Below are positions 45,642 to 59,104 of a DNA stretch of 64,000 nt, one piece after another (position 1 is the first letter of the stretch; the number at the start of each line of letters is the position of its first letter). Source of the DNA: Uranotaenia lowii (taxonomy: Eukaryota; Arthropoda; Insecta; Diptera; Culicidae); NCBI RefSeq assembly GCF_029784155.1, contig NC_073693.1, positions 290,318,875 to 290,382,874 on the forward strand, read 5' to 3'. The notes under the pieces are model-generated. The model searched no databases. It was not told the DNA's origin and was given only the letters and a program-made list of their open reading frames with translations. A program made the position numbers and the translations under genes.

Positions 45642-45830
45642 GGCTTGTGATAAAGCTCAGTTGGCAAGTCAGTTGATTCCTGAGCCGATGTCCGCCAGTT
45701 CGAGCCTAAAGGTAAACATCGAACACAGTTGTACCGGATAAGTTTTTCAATGACTGTCAACCAACTGTATCGTTGATATAAGTCGCGAATGTTATATTGA
45801 TGTTAAAACGACTATAATCGAAACATAAAT
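45642..45830 (+). mobile_element. tRNA-derived SINE, copy 2, with target-site duplication
   Basis: A 189-bp insertion flanked by the exact 11-bp repeat TGTCACAATAT (45631-45641, 45831-45841). Box A AAGCTCAGTTGG and box B CAGTTCGAGCC are intact. It matches copy 1 (28607-28793) throughout with scattered differences, and ends in CGAAACATAAAT, a short A-rich tail. Confidence 0.9.
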
Positions 45831-45841
45831 TGTCACAATAT

Positions 45842-48800
45842 TGGTGAAATCGTCTTTGGATTTTATTTTGGAATGTCAAAATTTAAAAAACCACTATCAT
45901 CACTTATCATCAACAATCTCTAACAATATCTAAAGTTTTATTCTTTAACAGAAAGCAAAGTCTGGTTTTGTTTAATAAAGGATACTTAAAAAAACTTAAA
46001 AAATTAAAGAAATAGAGAAAAGATGTGCTATTTCAAGACTTCTCTTCAAAATATATGATTAAGGGAGAATGAGGATACTTGATTCCTTCGCTTGATACGC
46101 CGCTCTAAAAACGTTGACTTTTTTGTGTATGCAAATCATGTAAAGATGCGTATGAATTTAACCGTTTTTGAAAAGAGATAAGTGTCTCTGTTATCTTTTA
46201 TTTAACTTGTTTATTAAAAAAATGGTGTGCGTCATCCTGATTGGGCAGCCTTTATTATTGTATGAATGGATAATATTGGTTAAAAAAAAGGAATTATGCT
46301 TGCTTTGCCTTAGAATATGTAAAAGGGACTTAAATTTCTGTTTGCTACATAAGAAAAAAAAATCGAAGTTGAGCAATTTTCAAAATATTTTTCAAAAAGT
46401 TTAACTTTCCAGTAAATCCAAGGTGGGAAGATTAAAATATTGAAATTTTGAATTTGAAGAAGATAATTTTTAGATGTAATTTTTTTTAAATCATTTTTCA
46501 AAATCGACATTAGTGACTGTTAAATTTTCATTAAAATTAAATAACTCACTTTAATTAGATGTACACTATCAAATTGATATTCAACGTGGTTTTTTTCCAA
46601 GAAAAAATCTTAAAATTGCTAAAGAGAAGGAAAATTTGATCTGAAATCGATCCTTTGTGTTTCGTAAACTTTGCTAATTATATCTTATGATCGAAATTGA
46701 TTGATACCAAACGTTTCCACTATTATAAGCAATATAAATTGTTGATTGAAGACAATAACAATTCATTTTCTCTTTAATTTTTAGTTTCGCCAAATTCACT
46801 GTTTCGTCAAATTCACGCTTAAATTTTTTTTGACCGTGATAAAATCGAAAAACTACTGTATTGAACTTTGTTTGAAAAATTTATCAAAATGTGATTTGCA
46901 GATATTTTTTATCACTTTGAGAAAAATAATATAATATAAATATTTATTTCAATATGTCAATCGTTAGAGTTTAATTTGAACTTCATTATGCCAATTTTTT
47001 CCAAAGCAATAGTAAACTACCAATTTTTTTGAAGATTTTTTTCCAAAAAGTATGCTATGGGTATAATTGATCCCTGAAACCAAATGGATACATTTTTATC
47101 TTAATGTAGCGTGATCAATGGGTATCATGAAATTACTAATATCTGTTGAATAAAAAATGTTATCCAGAAATTATCTGTCAATAGTCAGAACCAAAGACAA
47201 GCTAGTATCACCAACTATGGGAACCGTCTATACGTCTGCGAATCCATATTCAAGTATCCAAGGAAGGAGTTGCGTTAGTTTGTGAAAGGTAGAGATCAGG
47301 ATTCATTTTGGTAAATGGGGCGATCATGATTTTCCTACACCTCCTATGCTCCTAGACGTTTCCTAAGGAATCTCCTATACCTATGAGACATTTGATAAAC
47401 GTCCAATGAAAATGGATCGAGTTAAATATTGAAGGCAAATCAATACCATTAAAATTTCTAACTTGATAAACTAGCTCTTTTTTCTAACCGTGATCCCTGT
47501 TGAACCAAGAGTTTGCAAAAAAGCTTAAATGATTGAAGACGGAACGTTATTTAAAATAAAAATGAAATATATTATAATACTTAGACACATATTTTTCCAA
47601 ATAGTTTTTTTTTATGATTATTGCCTTTTTTGAAAACTCTTTGATTCTTTGCTCTCCTTTACCTCACATTAAAAAAAATCTTTAGAGTTTCATTGCTTAG
47701 AGAACACTAAGTAATGTTTTGAATAATCAATACTTTTTAATACATTTTCGATTTTTTCCACCAATTCGAGTAATATATTCAGCTTTCTAATTTGTTTTAA
47801 AAATAGAACAGTCAAACTCAAAGTTATTAAAATTTGTTCTGCTTTACCTACAGCTTTGAAAATAATAAATAACCTTTTCTTTTATATGACTGGTGAATTA
47901 ACAAAAGATTTGTTAAAAACAAATATCAAAAATTGCAGAAATAATACATCCATAAACATTTCTTCAATGGATCATGGAACGAATATATTTTACCTCTAGC
48001 ACTAAACTTTATAAGTGATCAAAATGATTAATATAAAATTTTTAAGATCTTTTCACAGTAGCTGAAATCTCCAGCCGTACGAGAAAAAAATCGTAGATTT
48101 AAGTTTATCCAAAATATATTTGAATACATTCTAGAGTTTTCTGTGAAAATGCCTGAGCCTACGGCTTTAAAATTAGTCTCGTACACAAGTTTTGTAAAAT
48201 ATACCAATGAAAATGTTCCCATGAAATAATTTAATCTGCTCCCGATAAAAAGTTCGAAAACTTTGTTTCAATCATGAACCAGTATCAATAATAATAGTTA
48301 AAATGCTGAATCAATAAGTTAAGGGAAAAATAACAAAGAAAAACACTTAGCTTATTATCAAACCGGATCCTTTCCGAAGTTCCACTCTACAAGTAAAACC
48401 AATACCAATATCTACTAGTCCGGAGGGCCCAGCACCAGCCCTAGCTCCATCACTCGAAAAACATTGTTTTCACGTAGAAAACTAATCGATCGAATCTATT
48501 CACGTTTTTTTTCAATTCACTTGAGGTCATTCCAACATAAAATCAGAATTGAATAATATTTTTCGAATTTATTTTTGAAATATCTTCTCCGGAAGAAAAT
48601 ATTCGACCCACACAAAAACGACAAAATTGTACGCAGAAAAAACAAACGCAACAGCACTCAACCAAGGCCTACTATGAGAACTAATAAGGCAAAAAATAGT
48701 CAACGGAACTTTTATCTTCGGTTTTTACTAGATTTTTGTCTAGGGTTTGGGTACCCTGAATCAAGGATCAAACCAAAGCGGGTAAAGCTTCAGGTGTGTT

Positions 48801-50089
48801 CTTATACCAATGCACGGAATCGTCCATCTTGTGACAGGCAATCGTAATCGTAGGCATGGTAGGCGAACAATTCGCTGTCAAAAAGCGCACCGTCTCCACC
48901 CCCCACCAATGAGAAACTTTTGGTACCCCTTGCCTACTTTTCCTCAATATGCACCCACCCTACTGGAGGCACTCTGGATCAAATCTCCTTTAGTGAAGGA
49001 TCAAGTCTCCTGAAACCTAAAAAATATCACAATTTTTTAGTCTCACGAAAACGCTTCTAGTTAATCAACAAGTTCATGTTTCGTTCTAACTTTCGGAACT
49101 TATAAACTTGAAATTACACGCTGTCAGAAAATACAAACAACGGCGAGTTACTTAATTTTCTCAAACTTCAATGAGACTTGTGTCTTGGATTTTCTGTTAA
49201 ATTAAAAACAAAGTCTGGACAGTTTTTCCGCTAAAACTCTCTTGTTCCACAACCGTTTTTTATAAAAAAAAATACAGTTTTGAAAGCACGCAAACCGACT
49301 CGAGTATGATTTTCAAACAATATTTTGTTAGAATGCTGAATTTTTTAAATTCCAATTTAGCTTAAAATAATAACAATACCAAAAATTCACAATAAATAAG
49401 GAAATGAATTTCTCACATCATTTTCTTACTCATCATTATCACACAAACTCAAAAATAATAAATTTTATTGAAAAAAATAAATCGAAAATTTTAAAAACAA
49501 ATCGTAATGAATGTTTCAAATCAATGATATTTTCGGTAAGTCTTTGACTAGTTATTCAAAATGGTGTCTCTTTTTCTGATCTATGAATTTGCTTGAAAAT
49601 AATTTCCAAGCGCCTAGTTATTAAATTTGAAATATATATTTCCAAAACACAGATTTAGGACAAAAAAAATGAAATCTTAAATAAATGTTAGAGGGTAAAA
49701 AATTAATCATGATTTATTGTTAGGAGAATGATAATAATTGTTATTAGTTATTCATCCTGCTTTAAAATTATTTTCTTTATTATCAACTGAAGAAATGACT
49801 GAAAAATTCCGCTGTAGTGTATAGAACTTGAAAAATAAAACATAAATTAATCGCGATTTGAAATGTGAATATTTAATTACGTTAAAAAATTAAAGGTGTA
49901 TGTTTTTAGAACACAAAAAATCCAGGATTTGATTGAAGTCTGTTTGCTTCTATTTTTTCATTTTCAATTATATTTTTTGCCTAGAATGATTACAGTTCCG
50001 AAAAGTCCGGAAAAGCGATTTCACGTCACGGTGGAATGTGTCATAAACATTTTTCGATATCCTTTGGAAGAACTTTTATCCACGAACCC
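45842..50089. other. Long AT-rich stretch without a recognisable gene
   Basis: No recognisable coding domain. Segments near 48030-48210 and 49500-49640 resemble the dispersed repeat at 52500-53250. The interval 48400-49010 is less AT-rich and appears unique. Confidence 0.35.
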
Positions 50090-50093
50090 TTAA

Positions 50094-50834
50094 GTGGGGG
50101 GGGGGGGGGTTAGGGTCTAACGGGTAAAAAAAAAAACACCATTTTCACGATTTTTTTTCTAGAGCTATCGTTCAAACAAATGTATTCAAATTGTATTGCA
50201 TTATACAAAGCATTGTTAAAAGAACATTTAGTAATTTTTTCGTAGAAAAATATTGAAAAATGAGCCAGTGACGGAGCACTTTCGAGGATGCCTTTTAGAA
50301 AACAGGATTTGCGGTGGACACTGTATCTCAGCACAGAATCATCTGAAGTCGAAAAATCAGAGCAAATTATTTTTCATAGATGTTTTGTTTTTCTGGACCC
50401 CAACGTTTTTATTTAACTTAAAAAAATTTTATGAAATTTTTGTGGCTGTTTGAAGTAAAAAATACGATTTTTTACGAAAAAATCCGCCATTTTTTATTTG
50501 TAAAATCTCCCCAAAGTGAAAAAAAAGAAAAACGTTGGGGTCTGGTATTTTATATGTAGAAAATATGTTCCAAATTAGAAAAGAATCGGAGAAAGTAGTT
50601 TCAAAATGACGATGTCCACGGACTTTAAAAATGTGCTTTCGAGAAAACGCGTTTGAAGTTTTTGCTCTTGCTTTCTTGCAGTATTAGATAGGAGGAGATA
50701 AAGGCCTATAATTTTTACAGTTTGATTTAATTGACTTGAAAATTTGACACAACATTCTTGAAATGTTTTACAATAAGAAAATAAAAAAAATCGATTTTTT
50801 GAAACTGTTAGACCCTACACCCCCCCCCCCCCCC
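50094..50834 (+). mobile_element. Poly-G-ended MITE, copy 2, TTAA-flanked
   Basis: It starts GTGGGGGG with a long G-run then TTAGGGTCTAAC, and ends GTTAGACCCTACA followed by a long C-run; TTAA lies on both sides (50090-50093, 50835-50838). The interior is highly similar to copy 1 in the same orientation. TTAA flanks suggest a piggyBac-type transposase, but the ends are not otherwise diagnostic. Confidence 0.88.
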
Positions 50835-50838
50835 TTAA

Positions 50839-52499
50839 TATTCCATAGGGAATGTAGATAAAACAATAATTTTCATTTTTTTGTTTACCAACGAGTTAAA
50901 CATAAATTTAACGATTTCATTATAAAAAAAAGCGAAAGTTTGAGATTAGTTTTGACCTAATAATTGATCTGAATTTAAAACTGATTTTCAAATTCTGATA
51001 TTAATAAACCTTATGAAGAGATCTATTACCGAAATTTATGTTTGTTACTTAACTTATCGCCCTTATCGGTGAAGATCGATAATTATAATTATAAATCTTA
51101 ATTCATTCTGTAATAAAATAATGGAATATGATCTTGAACTCTGGAGCTTTTGGAATTCTTGTTTCATTGATTTGCTCATGAATTTTTAAGTTTTTTCTAG
51201 GTTTCTAGCACACATTCTAGGTTTAATTCTTTTTTTTTTATAATTGGTACGAATTAAATGAAATTTCAACCCTTCGTATCAAAATCGTACAAAAATGTAT
51301 GAATAATGTTTTTTGTTTATTCCTCAAAGGATACATTCTTCCCAGTTTATCAAAACGATTTTCAAGATTTAACAAAGGAGAACAACATTTTTGTGCTTAA
51401 GCTTCAAAAAAAGATTTTGGAAAATTTGGTCTTCCTGTATTTAAAACTTTAGTCAGAATTTGCTTATCAACGCTTGTTTCGGAACAATTGCTGTAACGGA
51501 AATAAAAAAATTGGTCAATTTAGGGTCAAATTGATCTTTGATATCTGATAAACTAATAAACATACATGAAAACTCGTAGCTGATTATACAACAATTGGCT
51601 ATTCTTCATTAAATCAAGGATTCAAATCTTGTCGAGTAAATTTGTGAGGTTCATCGCTTCTAAAAAATATTCTGCAATTTGAAAAATTTGAATAGATAAG
51701 AAAATTTTTCCGACCAAATTGTGTAGCCAAATCTCGGCTGTAGACTGTCCAATTATTTGGCTTATCGTTTCAAAATTATCAATAATTTAATTGAGTTAAA
51801 ATTATGTTTTAAATTTCGTCAAAATTTCCATGTTTTTTGCAGCTTAGGAAAAAATAAACGAGAAAAAAAACTTCAACAGCTTTTTTCTGAGAAGAAAATT
51901 TCTCGCTGTCTTCGGAAAAGTTAATTCTCGAATTAAAAGCTCTACTTTCAAAATATTTGAATTGTTCGACAGTTTCATCAAAAAAGTGCACAAATTTATT
52001 TAATAAAAATATTCATAGCGATTTTTTAAAGTTATCTAAAAACAAGAGCTTGTAAAAAGAAATGAATCGTTGGAATCAACGCCCCAAAGTTATTCAAATA
52101 AGCTCTAACACTCTTTGAAAAAACGATAAAGCTGAATTTTACTAATTTGTGAGCATTTGAAAATTGGTAAAAACTCTTTTAATTAACTTGTGAACTTTAA
52201 AAAAACTGCAAGATGTTCCAAACATTTTGAAAATAAATTAATGACTATGACAATGACTATGATTTCCCTATGACTGCGAGAGATTCTAACACCTGAGAGA
52301 AAATTAACAATGGTTTCATTTTTTATTTTTTACAGTCTTGTGACCAAGTTTCACGAAAACAATTCTATGTTTAGCGAAAAAAAATTCTGACCTTCGATGA
52401 TGGTTTTCTGCGATAGGAACAGCATAAATTTCTATCAAAATAAAAAAATAATAAAAATTCCAAAAGTGCATAAAAATGTGAACAACTCTCACTTCTGGC
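50839..52499. other. AT-rich region without a recognisable gene
   Basis: No coding sequence recognised. The part near 51830-51920 weakly resembles 31490-31600 in the same orientation. Confidence 0.35.
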
Positions 52500-53250
52500 T
52501 ATCACACAAATTCAAAACATAAAATATATCATGATCAAAGTTTCAAATCAATGCTTTTCCCGGTAAGTCATCAATAAAACATTCAAAATTATGTTTCTTA
52601 TTCTGAACTAAGAATTAGCTTTAAAATTAATTTAAAGCAGTACAGTTTAAAAATATGAATTAATATTTCCGAAAAACCAGCAAACGAATGCTTAAACCTT
52701 CGGCCTTAAGAATGAGTGCAAAACTCAAGTACATTAGAGATATTATGAAAACATAAATTTTTGACCCAATGATAAACTTTTTCGAAGAAGTAATGGCTTC
52801 TGTTCAACAGCTATTGAAGTTTTTTTTCTTGTAAATTTTTTCCCAAATCTCTAAAAAACAAGAATTTTTTAAATCAAGCACAGGTTTAATCGTTTAAAAT
52901 TTAAAGCTCTGAATAATTTTTCGCAGTAAGTTGAGCTTATAGTTCCTGTAAAAAAACAAAAGGTAGAAACTCTATTTTCTTATTAAAAATTCAGATTTAT
53001 ACGCTGGAAGAAGATTTTATTTTAAGATCACAAAAATTTATAATTGAAAAACATAGACGCATAAAATCAAAACAAAATATTTTGAGGAAAAAGATAAGTT
53101 TTTAAAACAAATTTTCAATTAAAACGTCGAGCAATTGAATAAAAAATATATAGAATTCAATTAATAACTCAAGGGAACAATATTTTAGTGCTTATTTTTT
53201 TAATGATTGATTTGGTAGATTTGGGCGTCCTAAACCCATATCTTTCGTCA
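52500..53250 (+). repeat. Diverged dispersed repeat
   Basis: Shares ordered landmarks, reverse complemented, with about 30740-32000: TTTCAAATCAATGC, ACGCTGGAAGAAGATT (near 53000) and GGGCGTCCTAAACCCATATC (near 53222). A shorter relative lies near 49500. No coding frame or termini recognised. Confidence 0.5.
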
Positions 53251-53469
53251 GATTTTATCTTTCATCTCCAGTTTTTCTTATATGGAGTTTATAAGTTTTT
53301 CTTCCGTCCTACATTAGCCAAATCTATGAAAATATACTTTCCTTAGGTGAAAATATCCGAAAAATCGATTGGACATAGTTTCCGACGCCGCACAAGTTTA
53401 CGTACGGAGATTTAATGCATTTTTAACTCCTAATTCCCGTTTATTTTGTAAACGATCCAGAAAAACACT

Positions 53470-54600
53470 CATTTGGACAAAATAATTTGAACAAAATTAG
53501 ACCTTTCATGTGTGATTTTTTTTCTTGAAATTAAATGAATGCTGTTTCAACCACCGAAAATGGAGTTATCGCTGTTTTTACCCGCAATTTCCTTTCATTT
53601 CTCTATTAACTGCGAAATGTGCATGTTCAGACTTAAAAATTTGGAATTATATGAGACTTATTTTGAGTGATTTTTTTTCGAGAAATCTAATGAAGGCTGT
53701 TTGAGCCACCGCATGCTTCGGAAAAAGGAACAATGACCGTTTTACACTCAATTTCTCAACATTTTTAATAAACACTAAGGTTTTTTTACGCGATATGAAA
53801 TCCATCGTTAACATATTGGACTTGGAATATTTTCGCTCAAAAAACTTGCTGATTCCCGAGATCTGAGTAGTAGAATCGTACCCATGGCAAAAAACTGTGT
53901 AAAAAGAAGCCATGTTAGAAAAACTGAGCAAAATCAAACCGCGTAAAAAATACCTTAGTGTAGTTCAGAAAAGCTTATTCGGACTAAAGGATTTTGGAGC
54001 AAATGAGACCTATCTTAAGTATTTTTGCCGAGAAATAAAAAAAAGGCTATTTAAGCCATCGCACGCATCGGAAAATGGAGTTATGACTGTTTCAACCTTA
54101 ACTCCCCTGAATTTTTAAATTTTTCAAAAAAGTGCGTTCTAGCTTGAAATTTTTTAACCAAATGAAACTTGTCTTATGTGATTTTTCCGAGAAACCGAGT
54201 GAAGGCTATTTGAGCCACCGTACGCTTCGTTAAATGCAGCTATAGCTGATTTTACCCTCGATTCCCCAATATTTTTCATAAAATTATAAAAACAGTAAGT
54301 TCGGACTTGAAAATATTGAATCAAATCAGTCCTATCTTGTGTTAGTTTTACCAAGGAATCGAATAAAGGCTATTTGTGCCACCACACGCATTGAATATTG
54401 GAGTTATGGCCTTTTTCCCCTCCGTTCTCCAATATTTTTCAAATCTCGCAAAAAAAGCCTTTTTGAACTTCTAAATTTTGAACCAAATGTGACTTATCTT
54501 ATGTGATTTTTTCCAAGGAATCAAATGAAGGCTTTTTCAGCTACCGCAAGCATCGGAAAATGGAGTTTTGGCGGTTAATCCTTACCTTTTTTCAAATGTT
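53470..54600 (+). repeat. ~160-bp tandem repeat, forward block
   Basis: Diverged units each contain AACCAAATGAGACTTATC, CGAATGAAGGCT, GAGCCACCGCACGC, GAAAATGGAGTTAT and CAATTCCCCAATATTTTTC. The GCCACCGC landmark falls near 53550, 53704, 54054, 54214, 54376 and 54539. The wide gap between the second and third holds a CCGTGTAAAA-related segment (about 53885-53960), probably an insertion. Confidence 0.8.
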
Positions 54601-54629
54601 TATGATTACTTGAAACAAAAAAAAAACAC

Positions 54630-55015
54630 CCAAGAAAAATCGCATTAGATTTTAAATTTCCAAGTCCGAAAAATGTTGGGGAATAGTGATTAAAAACCAC
54701 TTTTCGATGCGTGCGACTCCTCGTAAAAAAATCACACAAGATAGTGTTCATTTGGTTCAAAACTTTTTAGTACGAACAAGTTTTTTTTCTCAATTAATTG
54801 AAAAACTTAAAGGGAGTTGAGGATAAATCGGTCATAACTTCATTTTCCGATGCGTGCGATGGCTCAAACAGCATTCATTTGATTCCTATGACAAAATCAC
54901 ACAAGTTAGGTCTACTTTTGTTCAATATTTTCTAGTCCAAATCAGTGTTTTCATGGAATGTTTACAAAATACAGAGGAATTAGGGGTTAAAAAGGCGTCG
55001 GCGTCTGAAACTATA
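54630..55015 (-). repeat. ~160-bp tandem repeat, reversed block
   Basis: Two units of the preceding repeat in the opposite orientation: CGATGCGTGCG landmarks near 54706 and 54857 correspond to CGCACGCATCG in the forward block. Forward and reverse blocks lie back to back with only ~30 bases between, a Foldback-like arrangement on a smaller scale. Confidence 0.78.
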
Positions 55016-58000
55016 GTTGATAGTTAAACGCATTTTTTCCCGTCCCAAATTTTAAAATGACTTTGCTCGTAACATTTATCCATGGAGCCTTTTTGTAAAA
55101 TTTTTTTGATCAGAAATTTCATTCTTTTACAGCAAAGTGAGTGTATACAACAAAAATAATTGGTTTTACTGGTGCTGGAATGCATGATTGATAGTTTCAA
55201 ATATATCAGCAGCATATTTTGATGTAAAAATATTTTGATCAGTAGTTGCTATTTAAATACATTTTGCAAATTTAACTTCGCTCATATTCCTTTACCGATG
55301 ATTGAGAACCTTTATTGAAACAAATTCAACTGTAAAGTTGTTCCTTCATTGTGATATTTAAAGTTTAAGTTATTTCTTTCAAACCACAGAGGCCATTCTG
55401 TCAACCGCTGAATGTCACTTGCCTCTCGAAGCGATATGGCTTGTTGTAGTGTTGTGTGGCATAAAAATTTCATGCATTACAAACGACAGCAAAACTTTAT
55501 GTGTACATATTTTCTCGATTCCTCGCTTTCCTGCCGGTAATTCTTCCAAGATATGAAGGCTTTCGGTGGCGCGGTTCGCATTTTTTCCTCCCCTTTTCGA
55601 CCTTCTGAACTCTCACGCACCTTCCCGGTCGTTTAGAACTTTTCCCAAGAATAAGATGTAACATTCATCTCCCGGCAGGGCGTCGTCGTCGTCGTCGGCG
55701 TTGTTGTCGTTTTCATCTTTGGCCCAGCTTCACTTCACAACATGATGTTTTGTTGGTTTTTTCTTCCCTTTTTTATTCGTTTTTCCCTTTTGCTGGTACG
55801 ACTTCAAATGGAAACGCCTCTGGCTACACAGTGTGTAGTATAATAAAATACCGACCCGAAATGAGTATATTTTTCGGCAGCCAGAATGTGATCGGAATGA
55901 AGGTTTCGCAGTAAGGATTCTTGTTTTTTTTTCTGGCTTGTCAATGGAGCCTGGGGTGTTTATGAGTGTCCATTGAAAAAAAAAAGCGAAACACACCATC
56001 CTCGGCGATATGAATCTTTCATATAAACTATTTTATTTGGGCAGTGCAGTGAGGTGGCTGTTTTTCCACTCGAACGTGAATGGAATTGAGATGAGAGGAA
56101 AACATTTTGAATTGCAAACAGAGCTATTAAGAAGGTTGTTTTTAGGGGAAACGATGGCTTCAGATACAATATTTTTCTCAAGTTTATTGATATTTCATGT
56201 TCAAACTTGTATTCTCATAAGTACTTGGGAACCTAAAAATTGGTAAATTGAAAAAAGGGCAGTAAGGCTTTTGCAATTTAGTCTAAGCTAAAAGTAATTA
56301 TAGGAAATCACTAACAAGTAAAAAATTTCATCTTGAAACTCACTTAGAGATTTAAACTGATTGTTAAATTCTGGTATTGACTTGAATTCTAAAGTTTTAG
56401 TATCGCGATTCAAAAATATCGTATTATTATTATTATCAATTTTTGCTGCGATTCTTCATTTTTCAAATATATGTTTTATTTAAATTAAAACTTTATTTTC
56501 ATTGTTTTTTGCTTTAATTCAAGCTCTCATACTAGATTTTGACTTTATTTGAACTTAAACGAATGAAAAAGGAACAAATTTGCAACAAATGAACTGCAAA
56601 AAAAACTGAATAATAATTTTTATCCTTATATACACTTTATTTTAAATTTTTGGGTACACTTTTTGAATAAAAAAAATGGAATATTGTTAATACTATTGAA
56701 TATTCCATATTTGAAATCAACGCTCCCTTATATGTCTTAAATGAGGATTTTTCTGACATGTATCATTTTTGTTGTTTGTGTAGATATCTGGAAGTTTAAA
56801 ATTATCACTCTATGAACTCATAAAAGAATCTCTTATTATATTTAATTTTATTTTATCGATTTTTTGTATTGAATATTGAGTGCTTCATCGCAAGAACAAT
56901 GGTCGTCATAACAATTGAGAAGAAAATTTTACATTTCACACTAAGAATCAAAATTTTAAAAAATCAAACCAAACAATTCAACTTCTATTTCGTGAAGTTA
57001 AAGATATAAAAGTTCAGGAGAGAAATTCTAAACCATAAATCAGATTTCATCCAGAACCACAATTCATTGTCTCAAATCATGATTTCAAATCAACTCAGAC
57101 ACAAATGCCATAACGATGGTAAATCGTCGTTAGAAAAAAATATAAAATCAAGATTTAAGAGACGAATTACAAATAAAATTCCAAAATTGAGAATCAAAGT
57201 TACGAACAGATGTTGTTTTTTCTTTGTTCCGATATTTTCATCCTTGCGGATTCATCCCTTAAGTTACATTCGATGCCAAAACAAGACTTGCAAATTGAAT
57301 AATTCTTCATCAAAATATTTCTATTAAATTTTTATATTCTACATTATGATATAATGGGTCAAAAATTTTAAATGTAATGGCGATTACAATTTTTAATTAA
57401 GAAAAATATTGTTATCAGATCAATTAATGAAAACAAAAATTTTTCTGAAAGAGTTCTTCTCAATGTGACAAAAGTTGATAACATAAATTCTAAATGGTGA
57501 TTAGGTGTTTTAAAAAAACGGAATCAGTAATTAAATAATTTAGTTATTAAAAAATCAGATAAGGTATCCAAATAAGTTTAGTAGGTACCTTCGAAAATTA
57601 TCTCGAGTTCTCGATTCTCAGAAAAATAAATTAAACTGGAAGACCAACACAAGATTTGAATATCTCAATGATTTCAATCTCTGTTCTCAAATTTAGAAGA
57701 AAGCAAGATTAGAAAAATACATATTTATTTTTAAAGAATCAGTAACTGAAATTCGTAATTCAACTACGGAATTTTTTTAGTCATGAAGAATGGACGGTCG
57801 ATTGGAAAATGATATGCTGAATTCAGGATTTTTACATAGGATAAATATGAAATAGAAGTACCTCAGAATCAATAGTATAAGACCTTTGTTCTAACAGCTG
57901 GAAAATTTTCAGTATCAGATTGCACAAATTGCAGCAACTACGATAGATTTTTTTCACTCTAGTTGTTTTTCTCAAAATTGATTCTATTGATTGATTATCG

Positions 58001-59100
58001 GAAAAAGAATGCCTACATTAATTTTACCACTCCAGATTGCCCATTTCTATTTATTTTATTTTCAGCAAAGCGTTAGGAAACTCTTGATTTCAAATGATTT
58101 TCAATATTTTTTTAATTTTCTTAGATTTTTAAGTTGGAATGATACCTAATTCTGACCCGGATATTGCTCGGGTAAAACTCTGGAGGGTTTATTAAAAAGT
58201 CTAAAAGACTTAATTGAAGTAAACATGAAGCTTTCTAATGATTGTATAGTTTATAAAGAATGAATGGATGTAAGGGTTTTTTTGGACATGCCCAGGTTCT
58301 CAAAGTAAAGTGAACAAGCAATCAACCATTGCCAGAATATTGTTTCAAAAAGGTCAGATTAAAAATAAACGGAAAATTAAAATTCTGCTCAATTTTTTTC
58401 AACAAGTATCCAAGCTTAATCTGAAAAAGCGTTCTCGGGAGTTTGAAAAAAGATACGAAAGCTTCTTAAGCCTTTTATAAAAAAGAATCTTTATCTATGA
58501 GAGTCTATAAAAATAATGTATAAAAAATAAGTCTTGAACTTTCTTTGAATAATCACTGGTTTCAGCTTGGATTTTGTGTTGAAAAAAACGAAATCAAATA
58601 TTCAGATTAAAAAGAAATGTCCTGATTTGATCAGCCCACTTAAATGCGGGAAAAATTCTTCCATGTTTATTCTAACGATTCTCCTCAATTTATATTACAG
58701 TGAAATTATTCTAGATATTGTTTGAGGGGATCCTCTTTGGTGTTATAATTCTAATTTTGTTTTTTTTTTCCTCCATCCATTCTTCATCCCCCATTGTCTT
58801 CCCCTTAATCCGACCTTGCTGATAGGGAACCCTCCGTTCCCCTTAACTTAAATGCGACATCAACATTCATTGAATGATTAATAACAATGTTTTTTTTCAG
58901 TTTTTTTTTTTATGTTTCAGGATGGATATTTTTGATTGAAACTTTATAAAATACAAACAAAGCTCATTACAAAATTAATTTTTTTTGCGTGAGAGGAATA
59001 TAATATGTTTGTTGGCTTTTAAGAACAGTACTCGTTCGATCTGAGCATATTTTTTTAATTACTTAGGTCGATTTCTTGTATATTTCTTTAAATTATATAG
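55016..59100. other. Long stretch without a recognisable gene
   Basis: No recognisable coding domain or mobile element. The interval 55380-56060 is less AT-rich and looks unique, with a short (GTC)n run near 55682-55700. The remainder is strongly AT-rich. Confidence 0.35.
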
Positions 59101-59104
59101 TAGG

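Noticed and set aside
55682..55700. (GTC)n trinucleotide run
   Set aside because: A short microsatellite with no coding context; not informative.
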